Shown: piece by piece, positions 16,987 to 25,551 of the stretch
How the letters are laid out: each line of letters starts with the position of its first letter
Numbering within the stretch: the stretch's first letter is position 1
NCBI RefSeq assembly: GCF_003585925.1
Contig: NZ_NRJH01000003.1
Coordinates: 1 to 64,000 of the forward strand
Direction: 5' to 3'
DNA length: 64,000 nt
Origin: Psittacicella melopsittaci
Lineage (GTDB): Bacteria > Pseudomonadota > Gammaproteobacteria > Enterobacterales > Psittacicellaceae
Notes under the pieces: model-generated
Seen by the model: only the letters and a program-made list of their open reading frames with translations
What the model was told of the DNA's origin: nothing
The model's database searches: none
Position numbers and translations under genes: made by a program

Positions 16987-18081
16987 TTATTTAACTAAGT
17001 TAGTTTGATAGAACTCAACTAATTTAGCAAATGGGATTTTGTTTACATTGTCGTAAAGATCAACGTGGTTAGCTCCAGGAACAATTAGAAGTTCTTTATT
17101 TTTAGCACCTACTTCTTTGAAAGCATCTTCAGAGAAGTAACGTGAGAAAGCAACTTCACCCGCAACAATTAAAGTTGGAGCTGTAATTTCATAAGTTTTA
17201 CTTAAAGTTGGGAAGTTAATAAAGCTATTAGCATTAGTTAAAGCCCAACCTGCATTAGAGTTAATTGAACGCTCGTGGAATCCACGCTCAGTAGCATAGT
17301 AGCTTGCATACTCTAATAATACAGGATCATTATTCATATCGCCTTTAAATGCGTTTGGCATGTAAGCTGGTGTACGGTTTGTAAAGTCTTGGTAACGTTG
17401 TGTAGCTATACCTTCTTTCATTTGTTGACGTACTTCAGTACCGTATAAGTCTCCACCTGAACCCATACCATAACCAATAGCACGGCTCATGTCGTACATT
17501 ACTGTAGTAGCTACTGCTTTAACACGTGTATCAGCTGAAGCTGCACTTAAAGCAAAGCCACCCCAACCACAAATACCTAGGATACCAATTTGCTCACGAT
17601 TTACAAAAGCTTGGCTACCTAAAAAGTCTACAGCAGCATAAAAGTCTTCAGTGTTTACATCTGGAGAAGAGATATTGCGTGGGAAACCGCCTGACTCACC
17701 TGTATATGAAGGATCAAAAGCAATAGTCACAAAACCGCTAGCTGCTAAAGTTTGAGCATATAAACCTGAAGATTGTTCTTTAATTGCTCCAAATGGACCT
17801 GATACAGCAATTGCAGGATATTGACGACTAGGATCTAAATCTTTTGGATAATATAAATCAGCTACAATTGAAATACCGTAGCGATTTTTGAAAGTAACTT
17901 TTTGGTGAGCTACATTAGCATTTTCAGCAAAGGTTTTGTCCCAATTTGAAACTAAAGATACAGGAGCTAAAGCTTCTGCGCCCACAGCTACATTAGAGTT
18001 AGTTACAATGCTTAAATCCGCAAAAGCTGTTGAACTTAAAGCACCAGCAATTAAAGTAGCAAGAATTCGTTTTTTTAACAT
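16987..18081 (-). CDS. Secreted alpha/beta hydrolase (dienelactone-hydrolase-like, COG1073 type)
   Basis: 364 residues with a Sec signal peptide (MLKKRILATLIAGALSSTAFA, cleavage near 21), so it is probably periplasmic. The alpha/beta hydrolase core begins about residue 60. The nucleophile-elbow region reads CGWGG (171-175), with Trp173 where a Ser is normally expected, and Cys171 two residues before it. The acid/His region ends with GANHVDLYD (His339). The start has AAGGAAAA at good spacing. Homologues with the same CGWGG stretch are, to my recollection, common in gut bacteria, so this is a subfamily trait and not damage. Substrate unknown. A 17-bp palindrome lies upstream. Confidence 0.75.
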   Translation of the reverse strand: MLKKRILATLIAGALSSTAFADLSIVTNSNVAVGAEALAPVSLVSNWDKTFAENANVAHQKVTFKNRYGISIVADLYYPKDLDPSRQYPAIAVSGPFGAIKEQSSGLYAQTLAASGFVTIAFDPSYTGESGGFPRNISSPDVNTEDFYAAVDFLGSQAFVNREQIGILGICGWGGFALSAASADTRVKAVATTVMYDMSRAIGYGMGSGGDLYGTEVRQQMKEGIATQRYQDFTNRTPAYMPNAFKGDMNNDPVLLEYASYYATERGFHERSINSNAGWALTNANSFINFPTLSKTYEITAPTLIVAGEVAFSRYFSEDAFKEVGAKNKELLIVPGANHVDLYDNVNKIPFAKLVEFYQTNLVK

Positions 18082-18293
18082 AATGTTTTTTCCTTAAAAG
18101 ATGATAAGTTGTTTTTCTTCTGTTGTTTTTGTTTTGAGTTTAGGTAAAAAATATATCTAGGAAGTTAACTTAAATTAGATCAAGCTAACTTGAATAAAGT
18201 AAGAATAATATTTAACTTTTTTATCTTGCTTTATCTGTGATCTATTATAGTAAATTTATATTAGTTGATAAACTACGAAAATCGTAAAAGTAT

Positions 18294-18310
18294 GTTGAGT
18301 TGAACTCAAC
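18294..18310. promoter_or_regulatory. Perfect palindrome, possible operator
   Basis: GTTGAGTT-G-AACTCAAC lies 213 bases upstream of the hydrolase start and 430 upstream of the kinase. The symmetry suggests a dimeric repressor site. No regulator gene is adjacent. Confidence 0.4.
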
Positions 18311-18627
18311 AATACCGCAAGACCTTGCGAGATTGGGGTTATCTTCTATCTTCTCTTTTTTTCTCTTGTTCTTTACTTTTTCTTGCTTACTTTTTTGCTA
18401 ACGCTTTTTTGTTTACTTTTTTTGCTAACTATTTCTTGCTTACTTTTTTTCTTTCTTATCTTTTCCTTCTTAGCTTTTTTCTCACCCTATATCCATTCTA
18501 AAAAAGTCCAAGACAAAAGTACTAACTCTACCTAGGAACTAAAAGTACTTATTCTCTGTTCATTTTTCTTATATCTAAATGCAGTAGTTTAAAAATAAAA
18601 ACTTTAGAAACCTCGGTCTGATTCCTG

Positions 18628-18633
18628 TATAAT
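18628..18633 (+). promoter_or_regulatory. -10 box of the PfkB-family kinase gene
   Basis: TATAAT preceded by TG, with TAGAAA 17 bases upstream as a weak -35. The predicted start near 18640 gives a ~98-base leader. Confidence 0.5.
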
Positions 18634-18676
18634 TAACACGACTAGACACACATCTAAAAATTTTTTATTCAGGCGT

Positions 18677-18710
18677 TAGTCGGTAGGGGAATAGCTATTA
18701 AGACCGACTA
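18677..18710 (+). promoter_or_regulatory. Leader hairpin upstream of the sugar kinase
   Basis: TAGTCGGT (18677-18684) pairs with ACCGACTA (18703-18710). The loop contains the self-complementary AATAGCTATT. It ends 12 bases before the GGAG ribosome-binding site. A translational control element is possible. Confidence 0.4.
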
Positions 18711-18737
18711 TGCTAAATAATCGGAGAAACTAAGACA

Positions 18738-19706
18738 ATGGCTATTGTACATATTGGTCTATCTTGTTATGATCAATTTTTCTTTATTGATCAAACACCA
18801 GCCGAAAACGTAAAAACCTTCTCTACGCAATTCCTAGAGTCAGGTGGTGGCCCAGCTGGTAATGCAGCTTATGTAACAGGAAAATGGAAAACTCCTACTT
18901 ACATTCTTACTACCTTAAAAGATGACATCTACGGACGTAAGATTAATCAAGAACACAATGAAGTTGGAGTTAATACAGATTACGTGATTATGAACGATAA
19001 TCAAGTATCTCCACTTTCAGCAGTATGGGTAAGTGCTGAAACAGCTGCTCGTACTATTGTGACCCACAAAAACAACGGTAGCAAAGTATTAACTGCAGAA
19101 GACTACGCTTTATTAAACGAGCTTGCAGATAAACTAAATGCTCAACCTGAAACTCACATTATCCTTCTTGATGGTCACGAACTTGAAATCAGTAAATACT
19201 TTATTCCACGTGTACACAATAAAATCGTTATCATTGATGCCGATGCTGTACGTGAACCAGTATTAGATTTATTACACCTTGTTGACTATTGTGTAGCTTC
19301 AGAAGAGTTTGCCCAAAAACTTATTAACGAAAACGATCTTCACCCAGGCAACTTTGCTCGTGCTTTAGAAGCTATGGAAAAACTTTGTGCTCCAGGTAAT
19401 AAACCAGTAATCACTTTAGGTGAACGTGGTGGTATTTACCTTGACGATGGTTTACTCCATGCATATCCAGCTTATGATGTACGTGCTGTTGATACTACAG
19501 GTGCTGGGGATATTTTCCACGGAGCATTCTGCTACGGTATTGCTCAAGGTTGGGAACTATCTAAAATCGTACGCGTTGCTGCTTTAACTTCAGCAATTAA
19601 AATTCAAGAACAAGGTGTGCGTAATGCTATCCCTGATATTGATTTTGTGCTTAACGCTTACGAAAAGAAAACTATCCCTGTAAAAGCTTTAGATACAATT
19701 AACTAA
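18738..19706 (+). CDS. PfkB-family carbohydrate kinase
   Basis: 322 residues, ribokinase fold, cytoplasmic. The N-terminal substrate-loop signature GGGPAGNAA is near 36-44, and the C-terminal PfkB signature DTTGAGD is at 252-258 with catalytic Asp258 and an intact anion hole. CGGAG lies upstream of the ATG. It transfers phosphate from ATP to a sugar or nucleoside. The C-terminal block DTTGAGDIFHGAF resembles YihV (sulphofructose kinase) more than RbsK, but no transporter or isomerase gene is adjacent to fix the substrate. Expression looks strong from codon use. Confidence 0.85.
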   Translation: MAIVHIGLSCYDQFFFIDQTPAENVKTFSTQFLESGGGPAGNAAYVTGKWKTPTYILTTLKDDIYGRKINQEHNEVGVNTDYVIMNDNQVSPLSAVWVSAETAARTIVTHKNNGSKVLTAEDYALLNELADKLNAQPETHIILLDGHELEISKYFIPRVHNKIVIIDADAVREPVLDLLHLVDYCVASEEFAQKLINENDLHPGNFARALEAMEKLCAPGNKPVITLGERGGIYLDDGLLHAYPAYDVRAVDTTGAGDIFHGAFCYGIAQGWELSKIVRVAALTSAIKIQEQGVRNAIPDIDFVLNAYEKKTIPVKALDTIN

Positions 19707-19713
19707 TTTACTT

Positions 19714-19740
19714 AAGGACCAGCAACTGCTGGTCCTTTAG
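19714..19740 (+). terminator. Terminator after the sugar kinase
   Basis: A 10-bp stem AAGGACCAGC (19714-19723 with 19728-19737) with an AACT loop. The T-run is short. Confidence 0.7.
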
Positions 19741-20264
19741 CTTTACTAGACAAATAGACAAGATTAACTTGAGACAAGATTGGTCTTTTCTTTTTTCTCT
19801 TATTCTTCCTTTGGCATTCCCTGCTAAATAAACTTCTTTATCTTTGCCTTTTACCTTCTCTTTACCTCTTCTTTTTTTGCTTTATTCTTTCTTTGCCTTT
19901 TTATGATTTTTTCTTTGCCTTTTCTTTTTTTCCTTTTATTTTTTTCTTGCTTAATTATTTTTTTGCATTTTTCTCGAGTTTTTCAGGAGTTTTCTTTTTT
20001 CTACACGCTTTTATTTGCAGAACTCAAGTAAAATAATTAACTTAATTGCCTTTACCCTTACAACAAAAAAAAGACTAATTCTCATAGTAAATAGTCAGGG
20101 AATAAAATTAGTTCCAACCTTCGCCTCGCCCCAAATTCCGTTATCTAACTTTTACAAGAAAATTATTTCGCACAAAACTCCTTCCAAAGCAAAATATTTA
20201 TGCTATCTTAAATAGTATATAGCTTTAATCAATCAAACATCACTATAACAATTGGGAATAATTT
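19741..20264. other. Pyrimidine-rich gap before the exported-protein cluster
   Basis: About 220 bases (19780-20000) are nearly pure T/C with repeated CTTTGCC words. A 66-codon frame at 20015-20215 lacks a ribosome-binding site and has no recognisable features. Nothing else is seen. Confidence 0.6.
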
Positions 20265-20495
20265 ATGTGCACCTTACAACAAAAAGCTGCCTTACTAGAT
20301 TTTGCCTTGCTTACCGAAAGCATGGTAAAAAAGCGTCTCCGCTTGCCTTCAAATCGTGATCAAAGATACCTCGCTCGCTTGAGTGTGTATATTTCTCGTA
20401 CTCCTTGTGAGCAGTTAGATTACCCGAATCTTGTTCAACAAATTCAAGAAATCAAATTGAAATATCATCACTTACCAGAGACAAGTGATATCTAA
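20265..20495 (+). CDS. Small protein of unknown function
   Basis: 76 residues, basic and soluble (LRLPSNRDQRYLARLSVYISRTPCEQ), with two cysteines and no signal peptide. A weak GGGAA lies ahead of the ATG. It precedes the exported-protein cluster by 64 bases, so it may share a promoter. I do not recognise it. Confidence 0.5.
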   Translation: MCTLQQKAALLDFALLTESMVKKRLRLPSNRDQRYLARLSVYISRTPCEQLDYPNLVQQIQEIKLKYHHLPETSDI

Positions 20496-20559
20496 GCTTC
20501 TCCTTTTGTAGAAAACACGCAATGAAACTCTCTCTTAAACTCTATTAGGTCGTAGCATT

Positions 20560-21147
20560 ATGAAATTAAGAAATATTTTCCTAGCTCTTCTGCTAGCAAC
20601 TCCTCTAGTAGCTTGTGGTGGCGAGGATAACAAATAGGGTGAAACAGCTTCAACAAGTCAATCAGCTCCATATAATCTAGATCCAAACAAGATTACCGAA
20701 GTTGATGATGCTGTTGTCGCAAAATTCAATCAGCTTACTAAAGACTTTCTTAAAAATGAACCTGAGAAAAAGCTTGAAAATGATTTTGCTAAGCTCAATG
20801 ACAGACTTGCAACTTATCAAAAACTGAACCAAGGAACTAAAGCTGTTTTCCAAAATGGCAACTATGTTCTTCCACAACGCTACTCAAACTTTGAGTTCTA
20901 CGCTAACTTTTGTCAATCTAAAGATGCAAAAGCTCTAGCTGTTCTTAATGGACCAGATCCAGATATAATCTCTTACTGCTTCTTAACTTCGGCAATTATT
21001 GAAACAACCAACCGAGGTTTAACGCGTGAGCAAATTTTAAGTTACAATGCTTATACGCAAAAAGATAGCATGAGTGAAAAAGAATGGAATGCAATTGTGA
21101 ATAACCAAGATGGTTTCACATATGTAGATCCTACAGCAGGAAAATAA
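20560..21147 (+). pseudogene. Lipoprotein of the local paralogous family, interrupted by an amber codon
   Basis: The ATG at 20560 starts a clear lipoprotein signal (lipobox LVAC, Cys19), but codon 26 is TAG (20635-20637). The same frame then continues open for 169 codons to TAA at 21145-21147 with no other defect. The downstream part is a clear relative of the next gene: C-x21-C, LTREQILSYNAY, and a final W...DGFTYV. No internal start with a ribosome-binding site restores it. TAG serves as a normal stop elsewhere in the window, so this is most simply a recent point mutation. Readthrough by a suppressor tRNA or a base-call error are alternatives. Confidence 0.8.
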
Positions 21148-21167
21148 AAACAAATTTGCACTTTTTT

Positions 21168-21194
21168 ACCCTCAACTGTAAAGTTGAGGGTTTT
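21168..21194 (+). terminator. Terminator after the interrupted lipoprotein gene
   Basis: A 10-bp stem ACCCTCAACT (21168-21177 with 21182-21191), GTAA loop, short T-run. Confidence 0.8.
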
Positions 21195-21258
21195 GCTTGC
21201 TCAATTCATAGTATACTATTAGAGAAAAACACTCTCCCAATAATCATAAGGATTAGAT

Positions 21259-21924
21259 ATGAATTTTAGCAAATACCTCCTCGTTGTGGGGACAGCTACA
21301 CTTCTTGCTGCTTGTGGCGAGCAACAACAAACTGTTGCTACTAATAATTTAGACCCAAACAAGGTAACTTCTTTAGATGAAAAAACTTTACGCAAATTTG
21401 GGCAAATGACTAGCTCCATTGTTGATGATGGTGGTGCTTTAGATTATCTTGGCAATAACCTAGAAAAACTCAACCTTGAAGATATTGATCAAGAAAACCC
21501 TGATCCAGAAGCTGTAGTTAATCTGCTCGTAGACTACTATAAAGTACTTAATGGCGATGTTCCTGCGGTATTTGTGCAAGGAAACTACCAGCTTCCAGAA
21601 CGCTTTTCTGAATTAGAGTTCTACACTAATGTTTGTCTTTTCCCGCAAGATGACAAAGAGTTTGAGGTACTAGAAAAAGCCAATGAAAACGCCATGGGCG
21701 TGTGCTTTATGGCTGTATCTATGGTAACTCCTTTTACCGCTGGCTTATCACGCGAAGAAATTTATAGTCTCAATGCACTCTCGCAAAAAGACTATATGAC
21801 CGCTGCTCAATGGCAAGCAATAGTTGAGAACAAAGCAGGCTTTACTTATATTGCCCCAAATCAAGACTATCTGCTTAAACTGGGCTTAATTGACAGTGGT
21901 CTACCTCCTCAAGGTGAAGAATAA
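21259..21924 (+). CDS. Lipoprotein, local C-x(17-23)-C paralogous family, member 2
   Basis: 221 residues. Lipoprotein signal with Cys19 (LLAAC), then a low-complexity Gln/Thr spacer. The mature part is mostly alpha-helical with the family elements in order: an acidic helix, 'GNYQLPERFSELEFY', two cysteines 23 residues apart (C-x22-C), 'LSREEIYSLNAL', 'W..IV', and GFTYI. It is closest to the interrupted upstream copy and ends with an extra polar tail. AAGGA precedes the ATG. It is probably anchored in the outer or inner membrane and periplasm-facing. No known domain is recognised. Confidence 0.8.
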   Translation: MNFSKYLLVVGTATLLAACGEQQQTVATNNLDPNKVTSLDEKTLRKFGQMTSSIVDDGGALDYLGNNLEKLNLEDIDQENPDPEAVVNLLVDYYKVLNGDVPAVFVQGNYQLPERFSELEFYTNVCLFPQDDKEFEVLEKANENAMGVCFMAVSMVTPFTAGLSREEIYSLNALSQKDYMTAAQWQAIVENKAGFTYIAPNQDYLLKLGLIDSGLPPQGEE

Positions 21925-21989
21925 ATACATTAAATAAATACTTATTCTCTGAGGCTATGCCTCACCTAATAAAGTAAAAAATAGTAACA

Positions 21990-22607
21990 ATGGCAAAGAA
22001 AACTCTCATTTTTCCTATAATTATTACCTCAGCCCTGATGTTAGGAGCTTGTGATCAAGCTCCTAAAACCCTCTCGCTTGCTGAGGTCGAAGAATTTAGC
22101 CAAATTTATGACAACCAAAGTCTAAGTTGGAATGCAGGTTATTTAATTCTCTCGGTAACAGGACTAGATTACACTACTCCTGCTAAGCCTCTAGCAAGTC
22201 CTCATGCAATCTTAGATCGCTATGTTAAAGGCTTTTACATTGCCCTTAACTCTAACTCTACCCCTGAATTTAAAGACGGAAAATTTATTGCTCCTCACTT
22301 TGCCGAGTTTGCTCAAGCGGCAAAAACTTGCCAAGTGGCATTAAAATACCCTGAGCAAATGAATAAGCTCACGCAAATTTCTGACAATGTTGAAAAATTT
22401 TGTCGCAATACTACTTTCTACTATAAATTAATGGTAGAGAGTTTTAGTGCCGATCAAGTAGCTTCACTAAATGCTTGGTCATTAAAACGTTATATTCCTA
22501 CGGACAAATGGGTCGAGCTCGTTGATGGTAAGTATGGCTTTACCTATGCTTTACCAACCACGGCGGACTTAACTAAGAGTAATCTTTCTCCTTACGTGAC
22601 TAAATAA
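21990..22607 (+). CDS. Lipoprotein, local paralogous family, member 3
   Basis: 205 residues, lipobox LGAC with Cys21. Family elements: L..EVEEFSQIYD..S.SWNAGY, then YVKGFYIALNSN, a GKFIAPHFAEF block, C-x23-C (TCQVAL to KFCRNT), FYYKLMVESFS, QVASLNAW, W..LVDGKYGFTYALP, and a terminal YVTK. The two conserved cysteines could form a disulphide in the periplasm. It overlaps the next gene by one base (TAATG), which implies translational coupling. Function unknown. Confidence 0.82.
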   Translation: MAKKTLIFPIIITSALMLGACDQAPKTLSLAEVEEFSQIYDNQSLSWNAGYLILSVTGLDYTTPAKPLASPHAILDRYVKGFYIALNSNSTPEFKDGKFIAPHFAEFAQAAKTCQVALKYPEQMNKLTQISDNVEKFCRNTTFYYKLMVESFSADQVASLNAWSLKRYIPTDKWVELVDGKYGFTYALPTTADLTKSNLSPYVTK

Positions 22608-23185
22608 TGCAAAAGAAATTTCTTCTCTTGGCTCTGGTGGCTATGCTTAGTGCCTGTTCTACATCACCACCCCTTACGCCAAATGAAGTAGCTAACCTAG
22701 AGGCAAGAGCACAAAAGTACAATCATAGTTGGTATGCCTTGATCTCTTTTTCCCAACTCGATTTTGCGAAAAAGCCCGCTCCTCTAGCCAGTGCTCAAGA
22801 CTTGATCGATAAATATGTCAAAGGCTTTTACATAGCTCTCAATAGCAACTCTCAAGCCCAAGTGCAAGAAGGAAAACTCTTGGCACCTCACTTTGAGGAG
22901 TTTGTCTTGACCCAACAAAGTTGTAGTCGAGCTTTAGAGAGTAAGCAAGTTCTTGCTCCCGCACTGCAAATGTTTTGTCAAAAAACTGTTTTTTACTATC
23001 AACTGATGGTTGAAAGCTTTAGTCCTGAGCAAGTAGCCTCGCTTAATCTTTGGGCATTACGGAGAAGCTCGCCTCAAGTTTGGCAACTGGGGCAAAAGAA
23101 TCAACTGGGCTTTAACTATGCTTTACCTCAAGCTAGCGAATTAAAAAGTACTAGATTTGCTCCCTATATTTTAGAGCACGAATAA
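22607..23185 (+). CDS. Lipoprotein, local paralogous family, member 4
   Basis: 192 residues, lipobox LSAC with Cys17. It is very similar to the preceding gene (YVKGFYIALNSN, FYYQLMVESFSPEQVASLN, LGFNYALPQASELKS), which points to a tandem duplication. Its cysteine spacing is shorter (C-x17-C). Translation is coupled to member 3 by the TAATG overlap. A bidirectional terminator follows. Confidence 0.82.
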   Translation: MQKKFLLLALVAMLSACSTSPPLTPNEVANLEARAQKYNHSWYALISFSQLDFAKKPAPLASAQDLIDKYVKGFYIALNSNSQAQVQEGKLLAPHFEEFVLTQQSCSRALESKQVLAPALQMFCQKTVFYYQLMVESFSPEQVASLNLWALRRSSPQVWQLGQKNQLGFNYALPQASELKSTRFAPYILEHE

Positions 23186-23212
23186 AAAACCTCGGCAAAC
23201 GCCGAGGTTTTT
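23185..23212. terminator. Bidirectional terminator, lipoprotein operon and methyltransferase
   Basis: A 12-bp stem AAAAACCTCGGC (23185-23196 with 23201-23212) with an AAAC loop. It has A and T flanks and serves both convergent genes. Confidence 0.85.
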
Positions 23213-25447
23213 CTAGTAATTGGTAATAAGCACTTCTATAGTTTGGTGCTTGCCCGCTTGGGACTGATAATTGGAATTATTATAGTGGTGCTCTAAATAG
23301 TGAATCTTGTACTTTTGTGCCCACTGTTGCAAATGAGTATTTTCTTTGCCCTTGTGCGCTAGCACATTAGAAAGAGCAAATTTTACCCCACGAGCATTAA
23401 GCTCATCTAGAGCTTCTAGTAAAGCAAGTTCGTTGTCGAGTGTCCAACCTTGTCCTTCATTATAACTAGCCGTAGAAATAAGATAAGGCGGATCAAGATA
23501 AACAAAATCCTGAGGATTATCAATTTGCTCTAATAAAGCTATGCCGTCTTGGCACTTAATATGCAATTGCTTGTTATCTAAAGCTTGCTTAAAGAGCTTA
23601 AACTTTTTCTCCATTTGCACATTAAAATCACGCTTGCCAGGAGGCATATTAAACAGTCCTTTGGCATTAAAGCGAATTTGGTTATTAAAGGCATAGACAA
23701 GAAGCACATAAAACACTAGCTCAGGATCTGTTTTAAACTTGCCCTGATTATAATCAGCTCGCAATTGTAAATAGGCTTGTTGGTTAACTTCTTTTAAACC
23801 AGCTGAAGAGTTAGCTTGATAAAAGTCATAGCCTTTTTCTTTTGTATTGGAAAGCTCGTAAGTAGCTATAAGCTCTTCAATTTGCTTGAGCATAGTCTCA
23901 AGATCATGCTCTTGCATATAAGCAAAAAGCTTCATTACCTCTTGCTCGCGATCACAAATAATAGTTTGCTCGGCATCCACATTAACAGCTACATTAGCTC
24001 CACCCGCAAAAACATCATAGAAGTGACGGATTTGTTTAGGGAAGAGAGGAAGAATTTGTTTTAGGAGTTTATACTTGCCTCCCGAGTAGTTAATTGGTGA
24101 AGCTATATACTCAGGGGTATTTGCTTTAGTTGCTCTTGTAGCTTTAGTTGGCTCTGAGGCATTAGTTGCTCCAGAGGTTTTCTCTGGTTCTGGATTTTTA
24201 GATTCCTCAGAATCTTTAGTTAGCTCTGGCTCTTTAAATACCTCAGAGGCTTTCGCTAGTTCAGGCTCTTTAGTTATCTCTGAATCTTGAGATGCCTCAG
24301 ATGCTTTAGCAGGTTCTTCTGCTTTAGCTACTTCTGCAGCTTTAGCAACTGCAACTAACTCCTCTTGGGCTGTTACTTTTGTATCTGTTGTCAGATCTAA
24401 AGAGCTAGCCTCAACTCCAGTTCTTTCTTCTTTTGCCTCTACAGTGCAAAGATATAAAAGTTCTTGGTGATCGTCAATCTGCGATTTACCTGTGGTAAAA
24501 GCTTTAAAAGCTTGAGAAAAAACTTCTACCTTGCCTCGCGTAGCTAAAGTAGCAATTATCTCTTCTGCCGAGATTTTAGCATTAGAACGCCCATCTCCTT
24601 TTTGTGCCATATTGCTATAAGAAACGAGAATATACTTGGCAACTATATGCTTGATTAACTCCGCAAAAGCTTTTGGAGCAGCTTTAGTTGAGTATTTTGA
24701 TTTGGTTGCTTGTCGGTCAACCATTTTTCGGGCAACTCCCTCAACTTGAGGTTTTTGCCAAGTAATAATATTTTCTAGTAAATGGTAGGCATCACCATAT
24801 TGACGCGAGTTATAGGGAGTATCTATATAAACTAAATCTGCTTGGATCTTTTGCACTAAACTATTGGCATCTTCACAATAGATTTGGGCTTGAGATTGCT
24901 CTAAAAGCTCGGGCATCTTTAATTGCAGAGCTTGCCAAGAATCCATTTTCTTGCGATAGGCATCATAATGCCCTACCGTATTAGCAACTCTATCCATGGC
25001 ATAGAGTAAGGAAGTTAATAAAATTGCCTTCTCGCGGGCATTTACCTCTAGGGTTTCTATCTGTTCACGAATAGCTCCAATTTTACGGGCATTAGCTAAA
25101 GAAAAATACTTGTCACCAAAGTTTTGAGAGACATAGTTTTCTTGCTCGGCAGGTAAGGCATTGAGCTCGGCAATGAGCTTTTCTAGTTTGGCTTGTTCTA
25201 CTTCTTGCTCCCCAAACCAAGCTTGATAAATCATGTGGTTAGCTTGCAAAATATCATTGACAATAATCTGTTTGCCTTGCTTGGCAAAGTAGTTAGCTAC
25301 CACGCCCGTACCCGCAAAGATATCAGCCAAGCTCTGTACATTTTGGGTGTGTTGGTTGATTACTTGGGCAATAAAAGGCAAGAGCTTTTGTTTGGAGCCT
25401 AGATATCGACGTTGTTCGAGCTTAAACTTTTCTTTCTCAATTTGCAT
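23213..25447 (-). CDS. Fused two-domain D12-class adenine-N6 DNA methyltransferase (M.FokI-like)
   Basis: 744 residues with two methyltransferase domains. The first (about 1-340) has RRYLGSKQKLL, the AdoMet loop DIFAGTGVV (42-50) and the catalytic DTPY (209-212) followed by NSRQY, like the N-terminal half of M.FokI. The second (about 447-744) is Dam-like, with INYSGGKYKLL, FYDVFAGGANVAVN and DPPY (652-655). They are joined by a ~100-residue Ala/Glu/Lys/Pro/Ser linker of seven-residue repeats (AKASE, KEPEL). Such fusions methylate both strands of an asymmetric site, each domain acting on one strand. No endonuclease gene is adjacent, so it may be an orphan epigenetic modifier. The recognition site cannot be read from sequence. 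Confidence 0.85.
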   Translation of the reverse strand: MQIEKEKFKLEQRRYLGSKQKLLPFIAQVINQHTQNVQSLADIFAGTGVVANYFAKQGKQIIVNDILQANHMIYQAWFGEQEVEQAKLEKLIAELNALPAEQENYVSQNFGDKYFSLANARKIGAIREQIETLEVNAREKAILLTSLLYAMDRVANTVGHYDAYRKKMDSWQALQLKMPELLEQSQAQIYCEDANSLVQKIQADLVYIDTPYNSRQYGDAYHLLENIITWQKPQVEGVARKMVDRQATKSKYSTKAAPKAFAELIKHIVAKYILVSYSNMAQKGDGRSNAKISAEEIIATLATRGKVEVFSQAFKAFTTGKSQIDDHQELLYLCTVEAKEERTGVEASSLDLTTDTKVTAQEELVAVAKAAEVAKAEEPAKASEASQDSEITKEPELAKASEVFKEPELTKDSEESKNPEPEKTSGATNASEPTKATRATKANTPEYIASPINYSGGKYKLLKQILPLFPKQIRHFYDVFAGGANVAVNVDAEQTIICDREQEVMKLFAYMQEHDLETMLKQIEELIATYELSNTKEKGYDFYQANSSAGLKEVNQQAYLQLRADYNQGKFKTDPELVFYVLLVYAFNNQIRFNAKGLFNMPPGKRDFNVQMEKKFKLFKQALDNKQLHIKCQDGIALLEQIDNPQDFVYLDPPYLISTASYNEGQGWTLDNELALLEALDELNARGVKFALSNVLAHKGKENTHLQQWAQKYKIHYLEHHYNNSNYQSQAGKHQTIEVLITNY

Positions 25448-25523
25448 TCTTGTTCCTCAAGGTGTGGTTAATTATTTAGACTCTACTATTATACTTTTTT
25501 TAGAGGTATTTTGCTCAAAGCAA

Positions 25524-25547
25524 AGACCCCCGCCAAGGCGGAGGTCT
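25524..25547 (-). terminator. Hairpin after rho
   Basis: An 11-bp GC-rich stem with one mismatch (25524-25534 with 25537-25547), T-rich on the minus side. The loop is only two bases, so the inner pair probably opens. Confidence 0.65.
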
Positions 25548-25551
25548 AAGG

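Larger units (their letters stand above)
18082..18737. other. Divergent control region, hydrolase and sugar kinase
   Basis: 656 bases. It holds a perfect 8+1+8 palindrome (18294-18310), a second small hairpin (CGCAA/TTGCG, 18317-18329), a T/C-rich stretch with repeated TTTGCTAAC and CTTGCTTAC words (18355-18490), and the kinase promoter and leader hairpin. No gene is visible. Confidence 0.6.

Noticed and set aside
20015-20215. 66-codon plus-strand frame
   Set aside because: No ribosome-binding site, no recognisable motif, lies in the AT-rich leader before the small gene at 20265.
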